Assembly (NCBI RefSeq): GCF_000147715.2
Contig: NC_017934.1
Coordinates: 868,001-932,000 of the forward strand
Reading direction: 5' to 3'
Length of the DNA stretch: 64,000 nucleotides
Origin: Mesotoga prima MesG1.Ag.4.2
Lineage (GTDB): Bacteria > Thermotogota > Thermotogae > Petrotogales > Kosmotogaceae
The position numbers were made by a program, and so were the translations under genes. Every line of letters starts with the position of its first letter. Position 1 is the stretch's first letter. Below the pieces are notes generated by a model that worked only from the letters and a program-made list of their open reading frames with translations, ran no database searches and was not told the origin of the DNA. Shown here piece by piece: positions 44,061 through 53,201 of the stretch.

Positions 44061-44224
44061 AGACAATCACGCTCCTTCCAAAGAGCCAGGAGTGACTTCG
44101 AAACTTCATGTGTTAGCGGCAGTCTCTGAATGAGTTTTCGATTCAGCTCCTGTGCACCGAACAGAAGTGAACTCTTCTCGTTGAATGAGCCACTTTCAAC
44201 CTCGAAATCCACTACAATGCACAT
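44057..44224 (-). CDS. 55-aa protein coupled between MocR regulator and propeller gene
   Basis: Starts at ATG 44224, whose A is the last base of the upstream stop (TGATG), and ends with a TGA inside the GTGA of the next start. Sequence begins MCIVVDFEVESGSFNEKSS, ends ALWKERDCL; a helical C-terminal half (QELNRKLIQRLPLTHEVSKS) and two Cys. No family known. The double overlap argues strongly for real, coupled translation. Confidence 0.6.
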   Translation of the reverse strand: MCIVVDFEVESGSFNEKSSLLFGAQELNRKLIQRLPLTHEVSKSLLALWKERDCL

Positions 44225-45744
44225 CACCAGCTTGTGTATTCGAACTTCGTGACTGAGCCGAACTCGTGCTTTCTGTACCTCTCAACTGTCTTTCCTATTT
44301 CTATCAGCGCCGGTTCTATGTACTCTTCCTTAACATACAGTCCCAGTCTGAAGAAGTTGTACCCTTTTTCGTCATTGAAGAACCAGTTTCCCGGCGCAAT
44401 CTCTATGTTCTTTCTGTTGAGATTCCTTCTTATGTCGCGCACATCAAAGCCCTTCGGAAGCTCTACCCACCAGCTTGTTCCCGAATCACAGATATTGGCT
44501 TTGGCATATGACGGCAGATATCTGTTACAGGCATGGATTAACAATTCTCGTCTTTTTGTAAGTTTCTCATGGACGAAGGAAAGATGGTGATCGTAAAACT
44601 CGGAGTTGAGTATCTCATTCGTCACCAGCTGAAGTAATCCTGCGACATCTCTCTCCATGACTCTCATTGAACTCCATAATATGTCCAAAGCTTTATCCGG
44701 GCCTACTATCCAGCCTGTTGTGACTCCAGCTCCAAAGGTTTTCACTATGTCATGTATTTCGAAAACAACGTTATCTTCCTCAAAGTGGCGCATTGGAAAG
44801 GGAGTCTTTCCCGTGTACTGAAACTCGGAGCCGCCGGTCAAGTCGTCGACAATCGGAACTCTGTAACTTGCGGCAAGCCTTACAAGTTCCTGTTTCTTCC
44901 TGTCAGGCATGGTCGTACCCATCGGTTCACCCGCAGTTGACTGCAAATAGATAAGTTTCACCGAATTCTTTCTGAGAACATCTTCAAGTTGGTTTAGATC
45001 GATTCCTTCGATACTTCTTCTAACGGGAATTACCTTCAGATGAAGGGTCTTCAGAATTCCGAGCACGTTCATATTTGTGGGGTTTTCAATCACAACTGCT
45101 TCTCCCTGTCTGGTGAAGGCTTTGAAGATCAAATGCTCCGATTCGACGTTTCTGCCGCTTACGATAACATTTTCCGGCTTCAGGCTCTCCCCATTACATC
45201 CGAGTCTCATACATATTGCCTTTCGAAGATCACGCAATCCTTTTGGATGCTCCACATAGTTAACCGTCTCCATGAAGATGTCGCTTTTCATCGCTCTTTG
45301 TGTGAGGGCCTTAAGGAGCTGATGTGGGATCAGTTCATCGTCCGGCGATTCGTTATGAAAAATCACCAGGAGACCGAGCGTCGCAATTTCACTCGTCGGT
45401 GATCTCTTCTTGAACTGATGAGTATGTCTGTACCAGGTATCCAGGTGTTTGCACCAGTCGATGGGTCCGGTGTCGGCTCCCTTCTCTTTTTTGGCGCGAA
45501 TATATGTACCGCTGCCCACTTCTCGGTAGACAAGATCATCCACGTAGAGTTCGTTCATAGCTTTCAAGACAACATTCTTGCTTACGCCGAGAAGCTGTTC
45601 GATTTCTCTAACAGAAGGTAACTTAGAGCCGTCGGGATATTCACCTGAAAGGATTTTCTTTCTTAGCCTTTCGATTAACTGCAAATATAACGGAACCGTG
45701 CTGTCCTTATCCAGCTGAAAGTCGATTCTGAACACCTGTCTCAC
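44224..45744 (-). CDS. MocR-type GntR transcription regulator with aminotransferase domain
   Basis: 506 aa. N-terminal winged helix (PLYLQLIERLRKKILSGEYPDGSKLPSVREIEQLLGVSKNVVLKAMNEL, about 15-80) and a fold-type I aminotransferase domain (about 120-495): NVIVSGRNVESEHLIF, YLQSTAGEPMGTTMP, VDDLTGGSEFQYTG, and HDIVKTFGAGVTTGWIVGP with the expected PLP Lys. MocR proteins usually sense PLP or an amino compound. It probably controls this cluster. Its gene is the first of a three-gene overlapping chain. Confidence 0.88.
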   Translation of the reverse strand: MRQVFRIDFQLDKDSTVPLYLQLIERLRKKILSGEYPDGSKLPSVREIEQLLGVSKNVVLKAMNELYVDDLVYREVGSGTYIRAKKEKGADTGPIDWCKHLDTWYRHTHQFKKRSPTSEIATLGLLVIFHNESPDDELIPHQLLKALTQRAMKSDIFMETVNYVEHPKGLRDLRKAICMRLGCNGESLKPENVIVSGRNVESEHLIFKAFTRQGEAVVIENPTNMNVLGILKTLHLKVIPVRRSIEGIDLNQLEDVLRKNSVKLIYLQSTAGEPMGTTMPDRKKQELVRLAASYRVPIVDDLTGGSEFQYTGKTPFPMRHFEEDNVVFEIHDIVKTFGAGVTTGWIVGPDKALDILWSSMRVMERDVAGLLQLVTNEILNSEFYDHHLSFVHEKLTKRRELLIHACNRYLPSYAKANICDSGTSWWVELPKGFDVRDIRRNLNRKNIEIAPGNWFFNDEKGYNFFRLGLYVKEEYIEPALIEIGKTVERYRKHEFGSVTKFEYTSW

Positions 45745-45800
45745 CCACTTTTTGAGTCTAGTGTCTCTTCAACGGACTGAAGTGAAACTATTAACCAGAG

Positions 45801-45905
45801 TCATCTTGGTTTACCGGAGACTTCTGCGACATAATAATCTTGCGCTCTCGAAAACACACAGCAGAAGGAAAGCACAACGATGAAGGCCGTTGATACGCGC
45901 TTCAC
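45801..45905 (-). pseudogene. signal-peptide stub of a third peptide-binding protein
   Basis: GTG 45905 begins a 34-codon frame MKRVSTAFIVVLSFCCVFSRA ... VAEVSGKP then R and stop. It matches the first 33 residues of the next gene nearly base for base, including the ribosome-site region and 60 bases upstream that encode the end of a binding protein (compare 45900-45950 with 47632-47690). So a third tandem copy was lost by deletion, most simply by unequal recombination. Confidence 0.85.
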
Positions 45906-45919
45906 TTCTGCATCTCCCA

Positions 45920-47635
45920 TCACTCTCTCCAGACATCCCATGGTCTCCAGGGCAGTTCGAACATCGATCCATATTTCCATGGCCCATGATGGATGCTATT
46001 GTCGTACGCATAGAGAAGAAGTTGTGTAGCCGTAAAGACGATCGGCAAATGTTGGGCCATCACCAACTGGAATTCGGAGAACAATTGGCATCTCTCTTCC
46101 AGTTCAATAACGGATTTTTGCGCTTCCAAGATCTCATCTATTCTCTTCTGCCAATCGGGATAAAAATAGGTCTCCTCGGTTATGTGATCGCTTAGATTGT
46201 AATCTGGATGATAATTCCAGTAATGTCTCACCCCTCTTGAATGGTAGACCATTGTAAGGAGCCCCGGTTCAGCGCCTCCCTCTGCGAGAGTCATTGAGTC
46301 GAATGTTCCAGAATGGGCTTTGGTAACATATGTGTCCCAGTCCATGAATGCAGTAGTTGCGTTGATTCCAATATTTGAAAGTTGATCTGAGAGAACTGTG
46401 ACGATTCCCACCCACTGGCTGTTCCAAGAACACGTTAGTATCTGGAAACTCACCGGATTCCCAAACTCGTCGATACAGGTTCCGTCGCTCCTCCAGTCGA
46501 AGCCGCCACGCTTTAGCTCAAGCCTTGCCCGGGTCGGCGAAAAGTCGTAATTGAACTCCTCCACCTTGGGATCGTAATAGATGCTCGATGAAGATAATGG
46601 CCCGTGAATAGAGGCGCCCAGTCCAGAAAAGATCGTGTTGAGAATCGATTCTCGATCCATCAAATAAGCTATCGCCTTCCTGAAGTGTTCGTTTCTGAAC
46701 CACTCGCGCTTCACCGGATCGGGAGCATTGAAGTTGAACATGAGGAACTCAGTCAGCGGTCTCGGCTGACCGGCCAAAACACTCCAGCCCTTTTCCTCGG
46801 CCATCGAGAGCACACGGGGGAACTGTTCAGCCGATGGATTATAGACATCAAGTTCGCCAGCCTCGAAACGAAGAAGAGCTTGCTCCATGCTCGTGGAGAC
46901 CTTGACAAAGATCTTATCTATATAGGGCAATCTGAAGCCCGAACTGTCAAATCTCCAATAATACGGGTTCTTCTCAAGTACTATCGTATCTCCCAGGTGA
47001 AACTGCTCAATGACGAAGGGTCCCATAACCACAACTTTCTCGGTTTCTCCAATATTCCAGGCAGACGGAAAAGTCCCATTTGCGACATACTCTTCGAGAG
47101 AATGCTTCGGTAGTATGGGAGTCAGACCGATAGTCCTTGGTGCGAGGGCGTTTGGCTCGCTCCATGTGAATGAGATCGTGTTGCCCTCCACTTCCACCAA
47201 TGGCAGATCACCTGCAGAGCTCATAAAAGTACTGTTTCCGAACAGAGTCATCTCCGCGACTAAATATATCTCTTCGAAAGTCCATCTCACGTCCTCAATA
47301 GTGAATGGTTGTCCATCTGACCACTGAAGGCCCTCACGAATGACAAAACTCAATGTACACCCGTCTTCCGAAATCCACCAATCCTTGCATAGAGCCGGAT
47401 GCTCCGGGAATCCAAATTCATTTTCATCCAAAAGCGACTCTACAATGAATTTAAGTATGTTTAGAGAAGCACCGTCATTTCCGAAAGCGGGATTCAGAGA
47501 TCTGGGATCCATTCCATCAACGCTCAGTGTCCCTCCCGGCTTGCCGGAGACTTCTGCGACATAATAATCTTGCGCTCTCGAAAACACACAGCAGAAGGAA
47601 AGCACGACGATGAAGGCCGTTGATATGCGCTTCAC
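45920..47635 (-). CDS. ABC transporter substrate-binding protein, family 5 (paralog 1)
   Basis: 571 aa from GTG 47635 (GGGAG upstream); longer frames start inside the neighbouring gene. Signal MKRISTAFIVVLSFCCVFS with cleavage after SRA; no lipobox. SBP_bac_5 landmarks: LSFVIREGLQWSDGQPFTIEDVRWTFEEI and AIAYLMDRESILNTIF, DWRSDGTCIDEFGNP. These proteins bind peptides or other solutes for Opp/Dpp-type ABC importers, but no permease is nearby. Very close to the next copy. Confidence 0.9.
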   Translation of the reverse strand: MKRISTAFIVVLSFCCVFSRAQDYYVAEVSGKPGGTLSVDGMDPRSLNPAFGNDGASLNILKFIVESLLDENEFGFPEHPALCKDWWISEDGCTLSFVIREGLQWSDGQPFTIEDVRWTFEEIYLVAEMTLFGNSTFMSSAGDLPLVEVEGNTISFTWSEPNALAPRTIGLTPILPKHSLEEYVANGTFPSAWNIGETEKVVVMGPFVIEQFHLGDTIVLEKNPYYWRFDSSGFRLPYIDKIFVKVSTSMEQALLRFEAGELDVYNPSAEQFPRVLSMAEEKGWSVLAGQPRPLTEFLMFNFNAPDPVKREWFRNEHFRKAIAYLMDRESILNTIFSGLGASIHGPLSSSSIYYDPKVEEFNYDFSPTRARLELKRGGFDWRSDGTCIDEFGNPVSFQILTCSWNSQWVGIVTVLSDQLSNIGINATTAFMDWDTYVTKAHSGTFDSMTLAEGGAEPGLLTMVYHSRGVRHYWNYHPDYNLSDHITEETYFYPDWQKRIDEILEAQKSVIELEERCQLFSEFQLVMAQHLPIVFTATQLLLYAYDNSIHHGPWKYGSMFELPWRPWDVWRE

Positions 47636-47649
47636 TTTAGCATCTCCCT

Positions 47650-49368
47650 TCACTCTCTCCAGACATCCCATGGTCGCCAGGGCATTCCAAGCATCGCCCC
47701 ATAGATCCACGGGCCATGATGTATATCGCTATCATATGCATAGAGCAGTAGCTGAGTTGTCATGAAAATCAAAGGCATGTGCTCAGCCATTATCAACTGG
47801 AATTCGGAGAACAATCGGCATCTCTCTTCCAGTTCAATAACGGATTTTTGCGCTTCCAAGATCTCATCTATTCTCTTCTGCCAATCGGGATAAAAATAGG
47901 TATCCTCAGTTATGTGATCGCTTGGATTGTAATCGGGATGGAAGTTCCAGTAATGACTCGTCCCCTTTGAATGGTAGACCGTTTCAAGGAGCCCCGGCTC
48001 AGCACTTCCTTCCCCCATTGTCATTGAATCAAATGTCCCTAAATAGGCTCTGGTAACAAATGAGTCCCAGTCCATGAATGCAGTAGTTGCGTTGATTCCA
48101 ATATTCGAAAGCTGATCTGAGAGTATCGTGACGATTCCGATCCACTGGCTGTTCCAAGAACACGTTAGTATCTGGAAACTCACCGGATTCCCATACTCGT
48201 CGATACAGGTTCCGTCGCTCCTCCAGTCGAAGCCGCCTCGTTTTAGCTCAAGCCTTGCCCGGGTCGGCGAGAAGTCGTAACTGAACTCCTCCACCTGGGG
48301 ATCGTAGTAAATACTGGATGAGGATACCGGACCGTGCAGTATGACTCCCAGACCACAGTAAACTGTATCCAGGACCGATTTTCGATCCATGGCGTAGGCT
48401 ATCGCCTTTCTGAAGTGTTCATTTCTGAACCACTCGCTTTTCACCGGATCGGGAACATTGAAGTTGAACATGAGGAACTCACTCAGCGGTCTCGGTTGAC
48501 CGGTGACAGCTTTCCAGCCCTTTTCCTCTGCCATTGAGAGAATTCTCGGAAACTGGTCGGCAGTTGGATTGATTATGTCGAGTTCGCCTGCTTCAAACCT
48601 TATGAGAACCTGTTCCATGTTTGTGGAAACCGTTATGAAGATTTTGTCGAGATAGGGTAATCTGAAGCCCGAGCTATCGAATTTCCAGTAATAAGGGTTC
48701 CTTTCAAGAACTATCATATCGCCTTGATAATACTTCCCAACAACGAATGGACCCATGACGACTACTTTCTCGAATTCACCGATATTCCATGCGGTAGAGA
48801 AAGTCCCTTCAGTTACGTTCTTTTCCAGGCAGTGTTTCGGGAGAATCGGAGTCAGACCGATAGTCCTCGGTGCAAGGGCATTTGGCTCGCTCCATGTGAA
48901 TGAGATCGTGTTGCCCTCCACTTCTACCAATGGCAGATCACCTGCAGAGCTCATGAAATTACTGTTTCCGAACAGAGTCATCTCCGCGACTAAATATATC
49001 TCTTCGAAAGTCCATCTCACGTCCTCAATAGTGAATGGTTGTCCATCTGACCACTGAAGGCCCTCACGAATGACAAAACTCAATGTAAATCCGTCTTCCG
49101 AAATCCACCAATCCTTGCATAGAGCCGGATGCTCCGGGAATCCAAATTCATTTTCATTCAGAAGCGACTCCGTAATCAGGTCGAGTGTAATTGCTGATCC
49201 CCCATCCATGCCAAACGCCGGATTTAGAGACAGTGGATCGGTGCCATCGATGCTCAGCGACCCTCCCGGCTTGCCGTTACAGTCGGCAATGAAGTAATCT
49301 GGTTCTGAGGCCAATCCTGCGACAAATAACATAGTAAGCATAGAAACGAGGATTAACGCTCTTTTCAT
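47650..49368 (-). CDS. ABC transporter substrate-binding protein, family 5 (paralog 2)
   Basis: 572 aa; signal MKRALILVSMLTMLFVAGLAS. Same domain as paralog 1; whole blocks are identical at DNA level (for example 46060-46160 against 47800-47890) while others differ, which suggests recent duplication with gene conversion. The ligand-contacting middle region differs in places (AIAYAMDRKSVLDTVYCGLG). GGGAGATGGG before the ATG. First gene of the minus-strand group. Confidence 0.9.
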   Translation of the reverse strand: MKRALILVSMLTMLFVAGLASEPDYFIADCNGKPGGSLSIDGTDPLSLNPAFGMDGGSAITLDLITESLLNENEFGFPEHPALCKDWWISEDGFTLSFVIREGLQWSDGQPFTIEDVRWTFEEIYLVAEMTLFGNSNFMSSAGDLPLVEVEGNTISFTWSEPNALAPRTIGLTPILPKHCLEKNVTEGTFSTAWNIGEFEKVVVMGPFVVGKYYQGDMIVLERNPYYWKFDSSGFRLPYLDKIFITVSTNMEQVLIRFEAGELDIINPTADQFPRILSMAEEKGWKAVTGQPRPLSEFLMFNFNVPDPVKSEWFRNEHFRKAIAYAMDRKSVLDTVYCGLGVILHGPVSSSSIYYDPQVEEFSYDFSPTRARLELKRGGFDWRSDGTCIDEYGNPVSFQILTCSWNSQWIGIVTILSDQLSNIGINATTAFMDWDSFVTRAYLGTFDSMTMGEGSAEPGLLETVYHSKGTSHYWNFHPDYNPSDHITEDTYFYPDWQKRIDEILEAQKSVIELEERCRLFSEFQLIMAEHMPLIFMTTQLLLYAYDSDIHHGPWIYGAMLGMPWRPWDVWRE

Positions 49369-50078
49369 AATCCCATCTCCCTTCCAACAATTGTCCTCTC
49401 ACAATGCGGACCCGGAGGACACATTTTTCTTGCACCTGCACGCAGAAAAAGCCTTAGTTGGGCAGCAGGTTTTTGGACAAGGTTGTATGCTGTTAGATGG
49501 AAGAACAGAGTGTGAAAGAGGAGTAATAAATGAGCCAGTATCAAGCTTCGTATTCCCTTTCCCTCCATCCAGATAGAGGGACACAAATGAAAATTCAATG
49601 AAGCGACACGGCATATGTAGCAAAACATCTTTTCGGTTACACGTAGATTATATTGCATGAAGTCTATCAATCAAACAACCGATCGAACAGTAGAGCATGA
49701 TTTTTTGTAAAACAATGAAGGCACTAGAATTAAAATAAGAACAAACGCAATTGAACCTACATCTAAAATCACTCCAGTCTATGACAGAAGTCAGTCTTGG
49801 GCCTTCATGGTTGATTATGTTCACCTGATAGTCCTAATAGCGTTTTAACGATCTCTCACATGAACATTCAGGCATTTCGAGAGATGTATTCTCTGCAAAG
49901 CCAATGACTTTCTATTAAGGTTCTGTCAAATGAAAAGTATCAGTCCTGAATGCAAATCCGAGAACGTCTCTTGAGACTCTTCTTTGAAGGAGAAACGCAA
50001 TCTCATTTCGCGCTGCTTAACCTCGCGCATTCGTAAAGAAGTTATAATTTATATTGATTAAGAGTTAGGAGTGATTCA
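49369..50078. other. 710-base gap between divergent genes
   Basis: Must hold the promoters of the binding-protein genes (minus) and the amidase (plus). A perfect TATAAT at 50043-50048 stands before the amidase, but its -35 partner is weak. Otherwise AT-leaning with no supported gene or RNA. Confidence 0.45.
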
Positions 50079-50771
50079 ATGCATTCAAAGAGAAGAATAG
50101 TCCTTTCAACAATTGTAATGCTGTTTGCCACCCTGGGCCTTTCACTTACTATATGCATCGATCCCGGTCATCAGAAGGAAGCCGACTTCACTCACGAGCA
50201 GATCGCTCCGGGTTCTGAAACGACCAAGGCGAGGGTTTCTACCGGAACGCGCGGCTCCTCTACCGGGATTCCTGAATACGTCTTCAATTTGGAATTCTCT
50301 TTCATGCTGAGGGATAGGCTTCTCGAAGAGGGGTACGACGTCGTGATGACTAGAGAGAGTCACGAAGTCAACGTGAGCAACATAGAGAGGGCAGAGATCG
50401 CAAACGAGGCAAAGGCAGATCTTTGTGTCCGGATACACGCAAACTACAGCTCCGACAGCAGCCTGAAGGGATTCATGTTGCTTGTTCCTTCTTCGTCGTC
50501 CGTACACACTGCGCCGATCTACGAAGAGAGTAGGAAGGCTGCCGAGAAGATCCATGCGAGCTTGCTGCAGATAAGCGGAATAGAGTCTCTCGGAATCAGA
50601 GTTCGTGATGACATGACGGGGTTCAACTGGTCGAAAGTCCCTGTGATAATCTTCGAAGCGGGATATATGTCCAATCCTGAAGAGGATGTCCTTCTCTCCA
50701 CCCAGGATTACAGGGAAAAGCTTGTCGAGGCTCTCGTTACCGGAATCGCGGATTATTTTCTTACGAAGTAG
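50079..50771 (+). CDS. N-acetylmuramoyl-L-alanine amidase (Amidase_3), exported
   Basis: 230 aa. Signal peptide (IVLSTIVMLFATLGLSLT) then a zinc amidase: ICIDPGHQ (His), NLEFSFMLRDRLLEEGYDVVMTRE (Glu), CVRIHANYSSD (His) and VIIFEAGYMSNPEED (catalytic Glu). Removes stem peptides from muramic acid in the cell wall. Single-gene unit. Confidence 0.92.
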   Translation: MHSKRRIVLSTIVMLFATLGLSLTICIDPGHQKEADFTHEQIAPGSETTKARVSTGTRGSSTGIPEYVFNLEFSFMLRDRLLEEGYDVVMTRESHEVNVSNIERAEIANEAKADLCVRIHANYSSDSSLKGFMLLVPSSSSVHTAPIYEESRKAAEKIHASLLQISGIESLGIRVRDDMTGFNWSKVPVIIFEAGYMSNPEEDVLLSTQDYREKLVEALVTGIADYFLTK

Positions 50772-50840
50772 GTATTGCTTATCAAAAGCAGAACTCAGAA
50801 CAATTTGAATTTCAAGCCCTTTGCCGATGCTCTCAATATA

Positions 50841-50870
50841 ATAAAAATTGCTGCCCTTTTCGAGGGCAGC
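50841..50870 (-). terminator. terminator of the efp-to-MFS operon
   Basis: Minus-strand stem GCTGCCCT / AGGGCAGC with loop CGAAA, running into AATTTTTATT. It lies about 105 bases past the MFS stop. Confidence 0.8.
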
Positions 50871-50974
50871 GAAGCGGTCTGAGGGTTACTTCAGCAATTA
50901 GATTATACAACTTTATCTTCTATATTCCAAGTCAAAGTTACTCCTGGAAGCGATTTCGACCTCTTGACAAGCCT

Positions 50975-52282
50975 CTATTTTTCCTTCTCCATTGTGAGAG
51001 CGGCTTCTTTCATCTTCTTGTTTAGGGAGGCAATGTCCTTTGGAAATACCAGCGCCGCGGTCAGCAAAACCAGTCCGCATGGGAGCCAGAACAATGCAGA
51101 GACGTTCATTGCCACACCTAGAGATCCAACCGCGGTCGCAAGCGTCCCGGCAAAGAACTGCCCGAATCCAGTCCCGAGAGAATCGGTTAGGTTGAAGATG
51201 GAAAAGATTCTTCCCCTGTTTTCCGGGGCATTGACATTCATAAGCATGGTCTTCATGTTGGGTCCGGTCATAGAAGCGGAAGCGGCAGCAACCATCCCCA
51301 GCGCACCAAGCATTACGAAGCCGCCTGCTCCTTCAACGGGCGGGAAGTTCAGTGCCAGAAGAGCGACGAACGTCCCTATTATCGTCATTATTCCGCTGAA
51401 AAGAGGCATGTAGGACGGCTTCTTCTTGTAGAGCAGGCCGCCGATAAGTCCTCCAAAGAATATTCCGAGCACGTTCCCGACTCCAAAGAAGATGAATATC
51501 ATCGTTGCCGATTCCTTCGACAGGTTCTTCGAGGTTTCGAAGAAGTTCACCAGATAGTATGGAATCGCACCCCAGGGAATCGTGCCGAGGATCCCCTGTA
51601 TGAAAAGGATTAGATTGGTTTTCACTTTGAAGAGATTCTTGTAGTCCGAGAGTCTTACTTTTCCTATGTAGTTTACGCCCTTGTCGACGAGATCGCCCAC
51701 TGCCACTTCGGCTGCTCCCCTCTTTGGCTCTTCCGCAAAGAGAAAGAAGAGGAGAGCGAGGAGTATATTGGGCAGAGAGACAATTATGAACGGGATTCTC
51801 CAGCCGAGCGATGCACCGGTGAAGCCGGCTATAACCATGCCTACTATGGCTCCCAGAGAGATCGCGGTCGAAAGAAAGGAGTTTACTTTGGCTCTCTGAG
51901 ACTCTTTAAAGGCATCGCCGGCATAAGAGAAGACTACCGGAAAGAGGGCACCGACACCTATTCCCGTTAAGGCCCTGGCAACGAAAAGCTGGGGAAAGGT
52001 CTGCACGAAGGCGGAAAGGAAACAAGGAATCTCGCCCACCAGAACGCTTAAGAGAAGCAGGAGCTTTCGGTTGTACTTGTCGGCAAAGAAGCCCCAGAGA
52101 AGTGAAATCAAGGCCCCTACGATAGTGAATGAACCCTGAATCAGCCCGATGTCTGCCTTTGTTATCCCGAATTCGGCCTCGATTTCCCCCATGTTCGGAG
52201 ACATGACCATCTGGTCCGCGTTTAGAAAGACCATCATGAAGAGCAAAAGAAAGAGAACGAAAGTCGCCTTTCCCTTTTTCAT
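50975..52282 (-). CDS. MFS transporter, sugar-phosphate/spinster-like
   Basis: 435 aa with about 12 membrane helices. FADKYNRKLLLLLSVLVGEIPCF between helices 2 and 3 is the MFS motif A; PVVFSYAGDAFKESQRAKVNSFLSTA and NAPENRGRIFSIFNLTDSLG are also typical. The acidic/polar loop near residue 190 is the central linker. Substrate not predictable. It closes the long minus-strand operon, 15 bases after era. Confidence 0.88.
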   Translation of the reverse strand: MKKGKATFVLFLLLFMMVFLNADQMVMSPNMGEIEAEFGITKADIGLIQGSFTIVGALISLLWGFFADKYNRKLLLLLSVLVGEIPCFLSAFVQTFPQLFVARALTGIGVGALFPVVFSYAGDAFKESQRAKVNSFLSTAISLGAIVGMVIAGFTGASLGWRIPFIIVSLPNILLALLFFLFAEEPKRGAAEVAVGDLVDKGVNYIGKVRLSDYKNLFKVKTNLILFIQGILGTIPWGAIPYYLVNFFETSKNLSKESATMIFIFFGVGNVLGIFFGGLIGGLLYKKKPSYMPLFSGIMTIIGTFVALLALNFPPVEGAGGFVMLGALGMVAAASASMTGPNMKTMLMNVNAPENRGRIFSIFNLTDSLGTGFGQFFAGTLATAVGSLGVAMNVSALFWLPCGLVLLTAALVFPKDIASLNKKMKEAALTMEKEK

Positions 52283-52297
52283 CTAAAACCCCCCGGT

Positions 52298-53200
52298 CTA
52301 TTGAAGTTCGTCTCTTAGATTAGTGAACTCCTGTATTAAGGTATCCTTATCTCTCCACTTTTCCCGCACTTTGACGAACAGATCGAGGAAGATCTTCTGA
52401 TCGAATATATACTCGAGATCCTTCCTTGCTTCAGTGCCGATAATCTTGATCATTGAACCGCCCTTGCCGAGAATTATCGGCTTCTGGCTGCTTCTCTCAA
52501 CGATTACATCGGCCCTTATCTTCAGTATATTACCCTCGTCGCTGAACTCCTGAACAACGACTCCCACCGAGTGAGGAATTTCCTGTCTGGTGTTCTGCAG
52601 AACCTTCTCACGAATAACCTCCGATGCCATAAATCTAGATGAACGATCGGTTATGAGGTCTTCGGGGAAAAGCATTTTTCCCTCGGGAAGAAAATCGAAG
52701 ATGGTCTCCAGCAGTTCTTCAACACCGTCCCCCTTCTTGGCAGATATCAGGAAGGTGCGGCGAATGTCGTTGAAAAGCTCTTCGGCCTTTGCCTGGAAAT
52801 CCTGAAGAAGCCTTTCATTTTTGTATTCATCAACCTTGTTGATGGCAAGAAAGACGGGAATTCGGCTTTGGTTGACGTGATTGGCAACGAGCCTGTCCGA
52901 TTCGCGGAGCCCGTCAGTCGGGTCGACTATTACCAGCAGCAGGTCTGAACCGGCGAGCGACGAAGTCGCGACCTTGAGAATGTATTGCCCTAGCCTGTGA
53001 AGAGGCTTGTGAATCCCGGGGGTATCGTAGAAGACGATCTGCCCCTTCTTCGTTGTCAGTATTCCGCCTATGCGGTTTCTGGTGGTCTGCGGTTTGTCCG
53101 AGACGATAGCGATCTTCTCGCCGATGATGGTGTTTATCAATGTGGACTTTCCCACATTGGGCTTTCCCACTAACGCTACAGTCCCGGACTTCACTGACAC
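52298..53200 (-). CDS. era: GTPase Era
   Basis: 300 aa. G1 GKPNVGKST, G2 region KPQTTRNRIGG, G3 DTPGIHKP, G4 NKVDEY, and a C-terminal KH domain with GKGGSMIKIIGTEARKDLE. Essential for 30S assembly (binds the 16S 3' end). One base separates it from glyS. Confidence 0.97.
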   Translation of the reverse strand: MSVKSGTVALVGKPNVGKSTLINTIIGEKIAIVSDKPQTTRNRIGGILTTKKGQIVFYDTPGIHKPLHRLGQYILKVATSSLAGSDLLLVIVDPTDGLRESDRLVANHVNQSRIPVFLAINKVDEYKNERLLQDFQAKAEELFNDIRRTFLISAKKGDGVEELLETIFDFLPEGKMLFPEDLITDRSSRFMASEVIREKVLQNTRQEIPHSVGVVVQEFSDEGNILKIRADVIVERSSQKPIILGKGGSMIKIIGTEARKDLEYIFDQKIFLDLFVKVREKWRDKDTLIQEFTNLRDELQ

Positions 53201-53201
53201 T

